From contig JQNW01000004.1 of NCBI GenBank assembly GCA_000761475.1, forward strand, positions 310,001 through 374,000: a stretch of DNA of 64,000 nucleotides. The letters are read 5' to 3'. Made by a program: the position numbers and the translations under genes. The stretch comes from Chromohalobacter israelensis. Its GTDB lineage: Bacteria > Pseudomonadota > Gammaproteobacteria > Pseudomonadales > Halomonadaceae. Positions 53,922-62,141 of this stretch are shown here, one piece after another. Position 1 is the stretch's first letter. Each line of letters opens with the position of its first letter. Below the pieces are notes generated by a model. The model worked only from the letters and a program-made list of their open reading frames with translations, had not been told where the DNA came from and searched no databases.

Positions 53922-54391
53922 CGAGCGTTTTGCCTTTCTGCAGGGGAAGAAGAAGCTTCCGGCGTTGGTTGGAAGATGCTCAGGCGTCCTTCGGCGAGGG
54001 ATTGGCCCGCTGTTGTCGAGAGTATGCCGGCAAAGGCGCGGACGCCGTTATCGGCGACGAATTCCCGCGTCACCTGAACGTGCACCGGCTCACCGAGAGC
54101 AAAGTTATCCACATGGGCATGGTAACGCCGGCTGGCGATCAAAAAGCCGGGCGGCGGCGGTGCGCCATCGATATGTGCCCAAACCCCGGCCCAGGCGGCG
54201 ACGCCCTGGGCCATCCACTCGAGGCCGACCCACGCGGGAATCGCGCCGTCCTCGACGAACGGATCGTTTTCCCGGGGCGTGACCTCGACGGTAGCGCCGT
54301 CGGCATCGTAATCCAGCAACGTGTCGAGCAGACACATCGCGCCGTCATGAGGGACGAACGGTCTCACCTCACAGGGAAGCTGGATGGCCAT
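53918..54391 (-). CDS. 3-hydroxyacyl-ACP dehydratase-like hotdog protein
   Basis: The protein has 157 residues. It begins MAIQLPCEVRPFVPHDGAM, the usual beginning of ApeP-type dehydratases, and has the hotdog-helix pattern (PAWVGLEWMAQGVAAWAGV). ATG 54391 is chosen over an upstream GTG (54406) because GAGGAGG lies 6 bases before it. The start is 2 bases after the ketosynthase stop. With the ketoreductase it forms the conjugated double bonds of an aryl polyene. It is shorter than FabZ and matches the aryl-polyene subfamily by position. Confidence 0.85.
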   Translation of the reverse strand: MAIQLPCEVRPFVPHDGAMCLLDTLLDYDADGATVEVTPRENDPFVEDGAIPAWVGLEWMAQGVAAWAGVWAHIDGAPPPPGFLIASRRYHAHVDNFALGEPVHVQVTREFVADNGVRAFAGILSTTAGQSLAEGRLSIFQPTPEASSSPAERQNAR

Positions 54392-54392
54392 G

Positions 54393-55595
54393 TCATGCCT
54401 CCTCACGGGTCATCAGCAGCGCGGCGTTATTGCCACCGAAGGCGAAGGAATTGCTCAGCGCATGCGTGAGCGGACGCGGCGTGTGCTCGGGCGTGGCTGT
54501 AGGCATGACATAGTCGAGTGGCGGCAATTCGGGGTCGGGCTCGGCATCGAAGACATGCACCGGCAGGCGCCCATGGTCGAGCGCCAACCAGCAAAACGCG
54601 GCTTCCAGCGCCCCGGCGGCGCCCAGGGTGTGGCCGGTCAACGCCTTGGTCGAGCTGCACGGCGGCGAGGTGGCGAATAGCGCCGCGACTGCCTTGGCTT
54701 CCATGCTGTCGTTGTGGCGGGTACCGGTGCCGTGCAGATTGAGATAGTCCACCGCCTCGGGCCCGCAGCCGCCCATCGCCAGGGCTTGTCGCATCGCCTC
54801 GTGCGCGCCGCTGCCATCCGGACGTGGCGCAGAGACGTGATAGGCGTCGCTGGATTCGCCCACGCCGGCGAGCTGGATGCCGCCCTCGTCCGGCGTGACC
54901 ACGAACAAGGCTGCCGCCTCGCCGATGTTGATGCCGTCGCGATGCTCGGAAAACGGCAGGCAGGGATGTTCGCTGATCGCCTCCAGACTCGCGAAGCCGT
55001 TGACGGTCAGGCGACACAGGCTGTCCGCACCGCCGGCGACCACGGCGTCGCAGGCGCCGCTGGCGAGCAGGCGGCGGGCACTGGCCAGTGCCCGCGCGCT
55101 CGAGCTGCACGCCGTGGAGAGGGCGTAGGCCGGCCCGCTGACGCCGAGGCGGTCGGCCACGAAGCGTGCCGGCGCGCCGAGTTCCTGGTTGGCGTAGCGG
55201 AACGTGTCGGGCAGCGGACCGTCGTGGCCCGCTGCGGCGATGGCGCTCTCGGTTTCGCCGATGCCCGAGGTGCTGGTGCCGATGACCACGCCAATGCGTT
55301 CCGGCGCGATGCGCTCACGCAGCGGCGCCAGGCTGTCCTCGAGCCGCTGCAGGGCCAGTGCCAGCAGGCGGTTGTTGCGGCTGCGCTGCTCGGGCGGCCA
55401 GTCGTCCCAGTCGGGGAGCGCGCATGTGACCATGCCCAGCGGTAGCGCGCGTGCGGGGGTGAAGGCAGCGCTGGATGTTAGGCCGCGTTGCCCCGCGAAC
55501 AAGGCGTCGGCGATGGTTTCCAGGTCGTCGCCGAGGCTACACACCACACCGGGACGCGAAAGACGACAGGGTTGGCGGTTGACGGATAGGCTCAT
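54393..55595 (-). CDS. Beta-ketoacyl-ACP synthase, aryl-polyene cluster
   Basis: The protein has 400 residues with the full catalytic set: Cys in STACSSSARA, His in NLHGTGTRHN, and His in TGHTLGAAGA. It is a thiolase-fold elongating ketosynthase, like ApeO. The start overlaps the preceding DUF3261 gene stop by 4 bases. The partner chain-length factor and ACPs are not in the window and would lie beyond 64000, if present. Confidence 0.9.
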   Translation of the reverse strand: MSLSVNRQPCRLSRPGVVCSLGDDLETIADALFAGQRGLTSSAAFTPARALPLGMVTCALPDWDDWPPEQRSRNNRLLALALQRLEDSLAPLRERIAPERIGVVIGTSTSGIGETESAIAAAGHDGPLPDTFRYANQELGAPARFVADRLGVSGPAYALSTACSSSARALASARRLLASGACDAVVAGGADSLCRLTVNGFASLEAISEHPCLPFSEHRDGINIGEAAALFVVTPDEGGIQLAGVGESSDAYHVSAPRPDGSGAHEAMRQALAMGGCGPEAVDYLNLHGTGTRHNDSMEAKAVAALFATSPPCSSTKALTGHTLGAAGALEAAFCWLALDHGRLPVHVFDAEPDPELPPLDYVMPTATPEHTPRPLTHALSNSFAFGGNNAALLMTREEA

Positions 55596-56188
55596 CGCGA
55601 TGCCTCGTGGTCGGTGGGCGAATCGAGCGGCGTGATGCGCAGTCGATAGTCGCCTTGAAAATCTTCCAGCAATACGTCGCTGTCACTGTTCATATCGCGT
55701 TGTGCCGGTGGCGGCGTAATGCGTGCGACACGCTCGCCGCGATAGGCGATCAGGCGCTCTTGGCGATTTTCGTCGAGCGTCCATTCGCTATCGGCGAAGG
55801 CGTTCTCGAGCGCTGCGCGGGGCCACAGCGACCATTCCAAACGCGTTGCCAGCCAGTCCGGCGGAAACGGCAGGGCATCCTCGCGCGGGGCGTCGCCTTG
55901 TTCGAAGCGGCTGCCCGAGGAATCGCGCACCAGTGTCGTCAGGCGCTGTCCGTAGGGTGTGGTCAGCACCACGCGCAATTCGTCTGGGGCGAGACGTAGC
56001 ACGGCGATCAGCGTCTGTGCGTCGTCGTCCTTTTCGTCTGGAATGAAAGTCAGGCGCCGGGTGAGCGTCTCCGAGCGTTCGGCTTGATCCAGTGCGGGAT
56101 GGGGCGCGATGGGCGGTGCCAGCGAGCAGCCACCGAGCAGCATCAGGCCACACAGCGCGAGCGCCAGAGGATATCGTGACAGACTCAT
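55592..56188 (-). CDS. DUF3261 lipoprotein
   Basis: The protein has 198 residues. A signal peptide with lipobox LGGC (Cys21) indicates a lipoprotein. The mature part reads LTFIPDEKDDDAQTLIAVLRLAPDELRVVLTTPYGQRL and WLATRLEWSLWP, typical of the DUF3261 proteins of aryl-polyene clusters. It is probably part of moving the lipid product to the outer membrane along with the LolA-like and MMPL proteins. It overlaps both neighbours by 4 bases. Confidence 0.85.
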   Translation of the reverse strand: MSLSRYPLALALCGLMLLGGCSLAPPIAPHPALDQAERSETLTRRLTFIPDEKDDDAQTLIAVLRLAPDELRVVLTTPYGQRLTTLVRDSSGSRFEQGDAPREDALPFPPDWLATRLEWSLWPRAALENAFADSEWTLDENRQERLIAYRGERVARITPPPAQRDMNSDSDVLLEDFQGDYRLRITPLDSPTDHEASR

Positions 56189-57456
56189 GAGCGTACCTCG
56201 TCGCGTTGTGCGCAGACTTCGGCAAGCGTCGCTAGGCGGCGTCGCGAAGCGGTGACGAAAGGATTGTCGCGATCCCAGGCGTAGCCGGCGAGCACGCCGC
56301 TGATCCAGCGTTTGAAACGCGGCGGTGGTGCTTCATGAAAGACGATGGTCTGCAGCGTGCCGGCGTACCACGCCTCGACGAAGGCGCGGAAGGTATCCAC
56401 CCCGGCGCGTAGCGGCGTCTCGAAGTCGGCGTGCCAATCGATTTTCTCACCGTTTAGTTGGCGGTCGACCAGAGGCGCGGCTAGGTGCGCCGAATGCAGA
56501 GCGATGGTGACGCCGGAGGAAAACACCGGGTCGAGAAATTCCCCGGCGTTGCCGAGCAGAGCGTAACCGGGGCCGTGCAGGCGCGTGACGCTGGCCGCGT
56601 AGCCGCGTATCTCGTTGACCTCGCGCACGCGTCGCGCCTGGTGCAGAAGCTGTCGAAAGCGGGGCTCCTGGTCGAGCAGGGCTTGCCAGCGCGCCTCGGG
56701 GCTGTCGCCATGCGCGGTGAGGGTCTCGATATCGCCGACGACGCCCACCGAAGCACGGCCGTCGGCGAACGGGATCAGCCAGTACCAAATGCCGGCGTCC
56801 TCGGGATGCACGCCGATCAGGATCTTCTCGCGATCGTAATCGGCGTCCTCGATGCCGTCCTCGACATGACTGAAAATCGCCATGCGCGGCTCGGCGCGTG
56901 GATCGCGCTCGAGTGCCTCCAGGCGCGCCAGCACGCGGCCGTAGCCGCTGGCATCGAGTACGAAACGTGCGCACAAGTGGCGCGTCGCGCCCTGTTCGTC
57001 CTCGAGTTGCAGTACGGGACGCGCGGCATCGGCGCTGAAGGCGGTGACCGTGGTACCGAACTCGAGCGTCGCACCGTGAGCCTCGGCGGCGTGGATCAGG
57101 CGCTGATCGAAGTCGGCACGCGGGACCTGATAGGTGGTGCCCCAGCCGGGTGTGGATTTCTCGCGGAAGTCGATGGTCGTGGTCCGCGCGTGTCGCGTGA
57201 AGGCGGCGCCATTCTTGGGTTGATAGCCACCGGCCTGGACCGTCTCCAGCAAACCGGCCGTCTCGAGATAAGCCATGCTCTGCGGCAGCAGGCTTTCACC
57301 GATGGCAAAGCGTGGGAAGTGGCTACGTTCGATGACATGCACGCGCCAACCGAGGTGGCTCAGGCGCGCGGCAGCCGCCGCCCCGGCGGGCCCGGCACCG
57401 ATGATGGCGACGTCGCAGTCGGCGGCATGTGGGGATGCGTCGGTGTGGATGTTCAT
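56185..57456 (-). CDS. FAD-dependent oxidoreductase (tryptophan-halogenase/geranylgeranyl-reductase-like)
   Basis: The protein has 423 residues. The first motif is VAIIGAGPAGAAAAARL, and a late GYALLGNAGEFLDPVFSSGV is the FAD-binding GD-like region of this class. It lacks the WxWxIP motif of true flavin halogenases but shows related IWYWLIPFADG. ATG 57456 is used with GAGGAG about 7 bases upstream; the longer frame lies in the MMPL gene. It is seen in many aryl-polyene clusters. It may oxidise the aryl head group or the chain; the exact reaction is unknown. Confidence 0.8.
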   Translation of the reverse strand: MNIHTDASPHAADCDVAIIGAGPAGAAAAARLSHLGWRVHVIERSHFPRFAIGESLLPQSMAYLETAGLLETVQAGGYQPKNGAAFTRHARTTTIDFREKSTPGWGTTYQVPRADFDQRLIHAAEAHGATLEFGTTVTAFSADAARPVLQLEDEQGATRHLCARFVLDASGYGRVLARLEALERDPRAEPRMAIFSHVEDGIEDADYDREKILIGVHPEDAGIWYWLIPFADGRASVGVVGDIETLTAHGDSPEARWQALLDQEPRFRQLLHQARRVREVNEIRGYAASVTRLHGPGYALLGNAGEFLDPVFSSGVTIALHSAHLAAPLVDRQLNGEKIDWHADFETPLRAGVDTFRAFVEAWYAGTLQTIVFHEAPPPRFKRWISGVLAGYAWDRDNPFVTASRRRLATLAEVCAQRDEVRS

Positions 57457-57467
57457 CCTGCGTCTCC

Positions 57468-59759
57468 TCATGGACCGGGTCTGAGCAAGTAGACCAGCCC
57501 CCATACCGCGGCCAGACCGATCAGGCACGTCAGGCCGAGGTAATGCAGGGCTGGGGTGGCGCTGAAGGCAAGCAGGCCGAAGGCCAGCAGGCTGGTCAGC
57601 GTGGACAGGCTGATGGCCAGCCAGGCCGCTGCCTGGCGCGGATGTTCGGCATTGAAGATACCTGCGTCGAGCCCGATACCCAATACCAGCAGCAGGCCCA
57701 ACTGACTGAAGACATTGAGCGGCACGCCGGCGACGGCGAAGCTGGCCAATACGATCAGCGTAGCGCCTAGCGGGGGAAGTAGCACTCGCCAGGTGCGCCG
57801 TCGATACCGCAGTCCCAGGCCGAGACTCAGCAAGACGAGGCCGAGTGCCAGCCACTCGGCGATGTGCGTGCGCAATTCGCCGAGCAGGCCCGACAGTCGC
57901 TCGATACGGTCGACGTAGGTGACGCCGGGCGTCGCGTCGGCCAGCGCTCGCAAGGGCGGCTCCCCGGCACCATCCTCGACGCCACGCAGCACGACCGTGG
58001 CGGCGACGTCACCGTCATCGGTCTCGCCCAGCCACAAGCGTTGCTGGGACTCACCCAGGGGCGTGTCGAGCCAGGTATCGACATCCAGTACCGGCGTGTC
58101 GTCGAGACGCGTACGCGCGCGTTCGGCCAGCGTCTCGGGGAGTCCCGCCCGGGCGAACAGGGTGTCGAGCGGTTCCCGATAGAGACGCTCGACGCGGTCG
58201 AGGTCGGCCTTCTGCCGAGCGGGCGGCGGTACGCTGTCGGCGAGGTCGGTGTGACCCGCGATCACGCCATCGCGGCGCAGTGACTCGAGGGGGGCATGAA
58301 GGGCTTCCAGGCGCGTGAGCAGGTCGTCTTCGTCATCGCCGCGCACCAGCAGGTAGTGCGTGCCGGTGTCGTTGCCGAAGTGACGCTGCACGAGACGTTC
58401 CTGCTCGAGCAATGCCGTCGGCGAGGAGTTGAGCAGGCGCAGGCTGTCGTCGCTTTGCAGTCGCCAGACGCAGAGGGCCAGCAGGATCACGGCGACGACC
58501 CCGACCCAGCCGGGGGTCGGGCGCCACGGCGTGCGCGTCATGCTTTCCCAGCGCTGGGCCAGACGTGCGGTGGCCGGCGAGACGGGCAGGCGCAAGCGCG
58601 GCAGCCAGAGCACCACGCTCACCCAGGCGCCGACCAGGCCGAGCGCGGCGAAGACCGCCATCTGGCGCAGTCCGGGCAAGGGGGTGAGGGTCTGGGCGAG
58701 GTAGGCGACCAGACTCGAGGCCAGGCCCAGGGCGAGGCCGGGCAGCAGGGGGCGCAGCCGGAAACCGCGACCGGCAATGGCGCGATGGCTTTGCAAGTGC
58801 AGGGCGTAATCGATGGCGATGCCGATCAAGCTGGCGCCGAAGGCCAGGGTCAGCAAGTGCAGGCTGCCGAACAGTGCCAGGGTCGCGGTCAGCGCCAGCA
58901 GCAGGCCGCTGCCCAGGGGCAGCAGCAGGGCGAGCAGTACCCGCGCGGAACGAAACACGCACAGCAGCACCGCGATCAGGCCCAGCAAGGCCCCGAGGCC
59001 GATGGTCGAGATTTCCCGCTTGGCCTGCTCGGCACCGGCAGCGGCATGGAAGATCAACCCCGATCGCAGCAGCGTGGCGTCGGGATGCGCCGTCTGGAAG
59101 TCCGTCAGCGCCCGGGTGAGGCGTGTCTGTGCCTCGGGGGCGTAGGGCGATGCGGCCAGTTCGCCGATCACCAGGTCGTAGCGTTGGCCGTCGATGGTCA
59201 CGCCCAGACGTCCGTCGCGCGGTGCGATCCGGCTCTGGGTGCGCGTCTCGAGCCAGGCGTCGAGGAGCCCGAACGGGTCGCGTATCGGCTCGGGCTGCGC
59301 CGAGGGCGAGAACAGGGTCTTGAGAGCGGGCGCGACCAGCGACATGCCGCCATCGGCGTCGATCGCCTCGCGAATGGCCGGGGTCAGCAAGCGGTAGCGA
59401 TAGGCATCCAGGGTCTTGCGCGGGTCGGCATCGAGCAAGTCGGTATCTCGCCAGACCAGCGTCTCCACCAGCGCTGGGACCTCGTCCAGCGCCTCGGCGA
59501 GCGCCGGGGTGGCACGCGAGAGATCGTCGGCGGCGAGCAGCACCACGAAGCGATCCTCGAAGCCGGTGCCCAGCTTGGCACTGGCGCGCTCCACCAGGGG
59601 GGTCTGGCGATCCTCCGGCAGCATGGCCGTCAGCCGCGTGTCGGCGGGCAGACCGTCGCGAACGAGCCATCCCAGCGCCACCAGGCACAGGATGTGAACG
59701 ACCAGCCAGGCCCAGGCGAGATGGCGGGGGAGGCGGTTGGCGGTGGACTGAGACGGCAT
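57468..59759 (-). CDS. MMPL/RND-family lipid exporter
   Basis: The protein has 763 residues, with an N-terminal helix, a first periplasmic loop (~40-260), five helices (~260-410), a second loop (~420-620) and a final group of helices (~625-760). It is a typical MMPL half-size RND exporter found in aryl-polyene clusters (ApeM-type). It would flip or move the product across the inner membrane for LolA-like transfer. The stop lies in the spacer upstream of the FAD gene start. Confidence 0.9.
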   Translation of the reverse strand: MPSQSTANRLPRHLAWAWLVVHILCLVALGWLVRDGLPADTRLTAMLPEDRQTPLVERASAKLGTGFEDRFVVLLAADDLSRATPALAEALDEVPALVETLVWRDTDLLDADPRKTLDAYRYRLLTPAIREAIDADGGMSLVAPALKTLFSPSAQPEPIRDPFGLLDAWLETRTQSRIAPRDGRLGVTIDGQRYDLVIGELAASPYAPEAQTRLTRALTDFQTAHPDATLLRSGLIFHAAAGAEQAKREISTIGLGALLGLIAVLLCVFRSARVLLALLLPLGSGLLLALTATLALFGSLHLLTLAFGASLIGIAIDYALHLQSHRAIAGRGFRLRPLLPGLALGLASSLVAYLAQTLTPLPGLRQMAVFAALGLVGAWVSVVLWLPRLRLPVSPATARLAQRWESMTRTPWRPTPGWVGVVAVILLALCVWRLQSDDSLRLLNSSPTALLEQERLVQRHFGNDTGTHYLLVRGDDEDDLLTRLEALHAPLESLRRDGVIAGHTDLADSVPPPARQKADLDRVERLYREPLDTLFARAGLPETLAERARTRLDDTPVLDVDTWLDTPLGESQQRLWLGETDDGDVAATVVLRGVEDGAGEPPLRALADATPGVTYVDRIERLSGLLGELRTHIAEWLALGLVLLSLGLGLRYRRRTWRVLLPPLGATLIVLASFAVAGVPLNVFSQLGLLLVLGIGLDAGIFNAEHPRQAAAWLAISLSTLTSLLAFGLLAFSATPALHYLGLTCLIGLAAVWGLVYLLRPGP

Positions 59760-59777
59760 GGGCGATCCTGGGTCCGG

Positions 59778-60368
59778 TCAGCGTGCGTCGGGCAGCGCGT
59801 CGATGGCCTCGGGGGACATCGGCGCCTGATCGCTCAACTCGATGCGCAAGCGATCGCCGTCGGCGGTTTCCATCACCAGACGCTCGACATGGCGACCACC
59901 GGCGAGGCGGATCTCGGCAATGCGCGCGGCAAGCTCGGCGTCGCGTGGCGTGAGTTGTACACGCCATGCGTCGCGGGTGCCGTCGAGCGTCTGCGTGAAG
60001 CGTTCTTCCAGGGCCGACCAGTCACCGCCGAGCAGGCGGAGCAACAAGGCGGCGACCTGCTCGCGACCGGCGTCACCGGCGCCCTCGCCTGGCGTGGCAT
60101 CCTCGGCGTTGGCCGGAGTCAGCACCAGCGTATCCTCGACCGGGGTTTCCAGTTGCCAGACGACCTTCTGGTCGCGTACGTAGGCGAAGCGGCCCCGGCT
60201 TTGCAGCTCGGTGTCGACATCGGCGAGAAAGCGGGTCTGGGTGAAACGCCCCTCGATCGCGGTGGTGCGTTCGAGCTGAGCTTGGAGGTCCTGGCGATCG
60301 AAGGCATGGGCGCTCAGCGAAACGCTGGCGAGCAGCAGGCAGGCACAGGCGATCAGGCGGCGTGGCAT
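59778..60368 (-). CDS. LolA-like outer-membrane lipid/lipoprotein carrier
   Basis: The protein has 196 residues from ATG 60368, which has GGAAG 7 bases before it and opens directly in a signal peptide (MPRRLIACACLLLASVSL, cleaved after SAHA). The domain has ERTTAIEGRFTQTRFLADVD and VRDQKVVWQLETPVEDTLVL, characteristic of LolA-type carriers. An earlier ATG at 60419 overlaps the acyltransferase gene. It most likely carries the aryl polyene lipid and not the bulk lipoproteins. Confidence 0.85.
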   Translation of the reverse strand: MPRRLIACACLLLASVSLSAHAFDRQDLQAQLERTTAIEGRFTQTRFLADVDTELQSRGRFAYVRDQKVVWQLETPVEDTLVLTPANAEDATPGEGAGDAGREQVAALLLRLLGGDWSALEERFTQTLDGTRDAWRVQLTPRDAELAARIAEIRLAGGRHVERLVMETADGDRLRIELSDQAPMSPEAIDALPDAR

Positions 60369-60411
60369 GCGATAGCTTCCGGCTGGCGGTATCGAGTGGC
60401 TCGGGTGTGGC

Positions 60412-61386
60412 TCAGGCATCATGGCGGTCACCTTTCTCGCGGGAACTCCAGAAGGGAAAGAAGTTGAACCATTGCAGGGGCTGACGCCGGCATTGCTCGG
60501 TGAGCCACGCCACGTAGCGGCGCATGGCCTGCTCGCGCCAGGCATCGCGTTCGGCCCGCCTGAGGTGCGTCGTGTCATCGAAGGTGTCGAACTCGACCCG
60601 GTAGCCCCGTTCGTCGCGCAGGCAGGCCACCGTATAGAGCGGGCAGCGCAGCAGGGTGGCGAGATGGAACGGTCCCTCGGGGAAGGCGGCGGGTGCGCCC
60701 AGGAAATCCAGGGTCTGGGTACGCCCGTCGTCGTGAATCGGGACGCGGTCGGCGGCGATCATCACGAAGCGACCTTGCTGGATGCGTTCGGCCAGCAGCA
60801 TCGCGGTGGCGGGTGTGATCTCGCTGACCTCGATGATTTCCGGCGCGCGCCGCAGACTGCTGCGGGCCAGCAGCTCGTTGAACTTGCTGGCGTTGCGGGT
60901 GTGCATGATCTGCACGACGTGGAAGTCGTCGCGACGCTCCTGCATGGCACTGCAGATTTCCAGGTTGCCGACGTGCGAGACCAGCACCAGGCCGCCGCGG
61001 CCGCTGCGAATGGCGGTGTCGAGGCGAGCCCGGTCCTCGCCATCGACGCGGGCCTCCAGGCTGCGACCGCTCCAGGCGTCGATCTTGTCCATCAGCATGC
61101 TGCCGAAGACCAGGAAGTGACGCAGGCTCAGCCAGTGCACGCAGCGGGGCGCGTGACCGGCGTGCAACGGCCAGATGCGCTTGAGGTATTCCTGCGAGGC
61201 CTGGCGGGGAATGTGACGCACGACATAGTAATAGGCGATCACCGGCACCAGCATGAGGCGAAACGGCCAGCGGCCCAGGCGGCGGCGTATCCACACCATG
61301 AGGCGCATGCCGGCGAGCGTGCCGGACTCTTGAATGCGCGACCAATGCTGCGTGTCGTGGGAGACGTCGTCGTCGCGGGAGGTCAT
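60412..61386 (-). CDS. LpxL/HtrB-like acyltransferase
   Basis: The protein has 324 residues. The acyltransferase site is SHVGNLEI (His-X4-Glu), followed by the conserved FVMIAADRVPIHDDG and FPEGPFHLATLLRCPLYT. A membrane-associated N-terminus (FRLMLVPVIAYYYVV) places it at the inner membrane. It would attach the polyene or an acyl chain to a lipid. The ATG at 61386 overlaps the stop of the next upstream glycosyltransferase gene. No thioesterase gene lies between it and the LolA-like gene. Confidence 0.88.
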   Translation of the reverse strand: MTSRDDDVSHDTQHWSRIQESGTLAGMRLMVWIRRRLGRWPFRLMLVPVIAYYYVVRHIPRQASQEYLKRIWPLHAGHAPRCVHWLSLRHFLVFGSMLMDKIDAWSGRSLEARVDGEDRARLDTAIRSGRGGLVLVSHVGNLEICSAMQERRDDFHVVQIMHTRNASKFNELLARSSLRRAPEIIEVSEITPATAMLLAERIQQGRFVMIAADRVPIHDDGRTQTLDFLGAPAAFPEGPFHLATLLRCPLYTVACLRDERGYRVEFDTFDDTTHLRRAERDAWREQAMRRYVAWLTEQCRRQPLQWFNFFPFWSSREKGDRHDA

Positions 61387-62141
61387 CGGGTACTCCTGGT
61401 CAGGCGCGCATGGCGACGCAGCAAGCGGGGAAGCCGACGCAGCATGCCGGCAAGCAAGCGCAAGTGCATGAGGGTCAGTTGTCGGTTGTCGCGCCACATG
61501 GCGAAATGCGAGACGCCATCGAGCGGATAGCTCACCCGCACCGGCAGGTTTTCGATGGCGCGTTCCGCCCACACCCAGCGCACCGGCAATTCGGTATCGA
61601 ACTGCATGCGATCCCCGCAGGGATGGCGTGCGATCAGGCGGTTGGTGGCCGCCACGGGATAGAGCTTGACCCCGCACATGGTATCGCGCAGCGCGAAGGA
61701 CAGCGTGCTCAGCCAGACCAGTGAATGGGTCAGGTAGCGAGCATAGAAACGGTGGCGCGGCACGCTGGCGTCGAAGCGGGGATAGCCGATGCGTAGCGTC
61801 TCGTCATGGGCATCGAGCCCGGCGAGAAACGGAGGCAGGTCGTCGGCGTCGTGCTGGCCATCGGCATCGACCTGCAAGGCGTGGGTGAACCCCAGGCGTT
61901 GTGCCTCGCGAAGACCGGCCTTGACCGCCGCACCCTTGCCGCGATTGCGTGCCAGCCGGACCAGATGCGTTTGCGGTTCGTCGGCCAGGCGGTCGAGCAC
62001 CTCGGCACAGGCGGGCTCGCAACCGTCGTCGACCAGGATCACGGGCACCGAGAGGTGACGCAGACGTGCACAGGTGCGTCCCACCGCCTCGGCATGGTTG
62101 TACACCGGAATCAGCACGCAAGGGCGGGCGTTGTCATGCAT
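61383..62141 (-). CDS. GT2 glycosyltransferase, aryl-polyene cluster
   Basis: The protein has 252 residues. CVLIPVYNHAEAVGRTCARL, ILVDDGCEPAC and ALQVDADGQHDADDLPPF with its DxD are typical of dolichyl-phosphate-mannose-synthase-like GT2 proteins. In other clusters it is fused to the acyltransferase; here the two are separate genes with a 4-base overlap. It probably glycosylates the lipid or its anchor. Confidence 0.9.
   Translation of the reverse strand: MHDNARPCVLIPVYNHAEAVGRTCARLRHLSVPVILVDDGCEPACAEVLDRLADEPQTHLVRLARNRGKGAAVKAGLREAQRLGFTHALQVDADGQHDADDLPPFLAGLDAHDETLRIGYPRFDASVPRHRFYARYLTHSLVWLSTLSFALRDTMCGVKLYPVAATNRLIARHPCGDRMQFDTELPVRWVWAERAIENLPVRVSYPLDGVSHFAMWRDNRQLTLMHLRLLAGMLRRLPRLLRRHARLTRSTR

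Noticed and set aside
56185-57855. Long form of the FAD oxidoreductase starting at 57855
   Set aside because: The additional 133 residues are read from the MMPL gene in another frame; ATG 57456 has a good ribosome-binding site.
58296-60467. A 723-residue open frame on the + strand opposite the MMPL and LolA-like genes
   Set aside because: It is the antisense shadow of GC-rich genes; composition is Gly/Gln/Arg-rich with no domain, and the opposite genes have clear family motifs.
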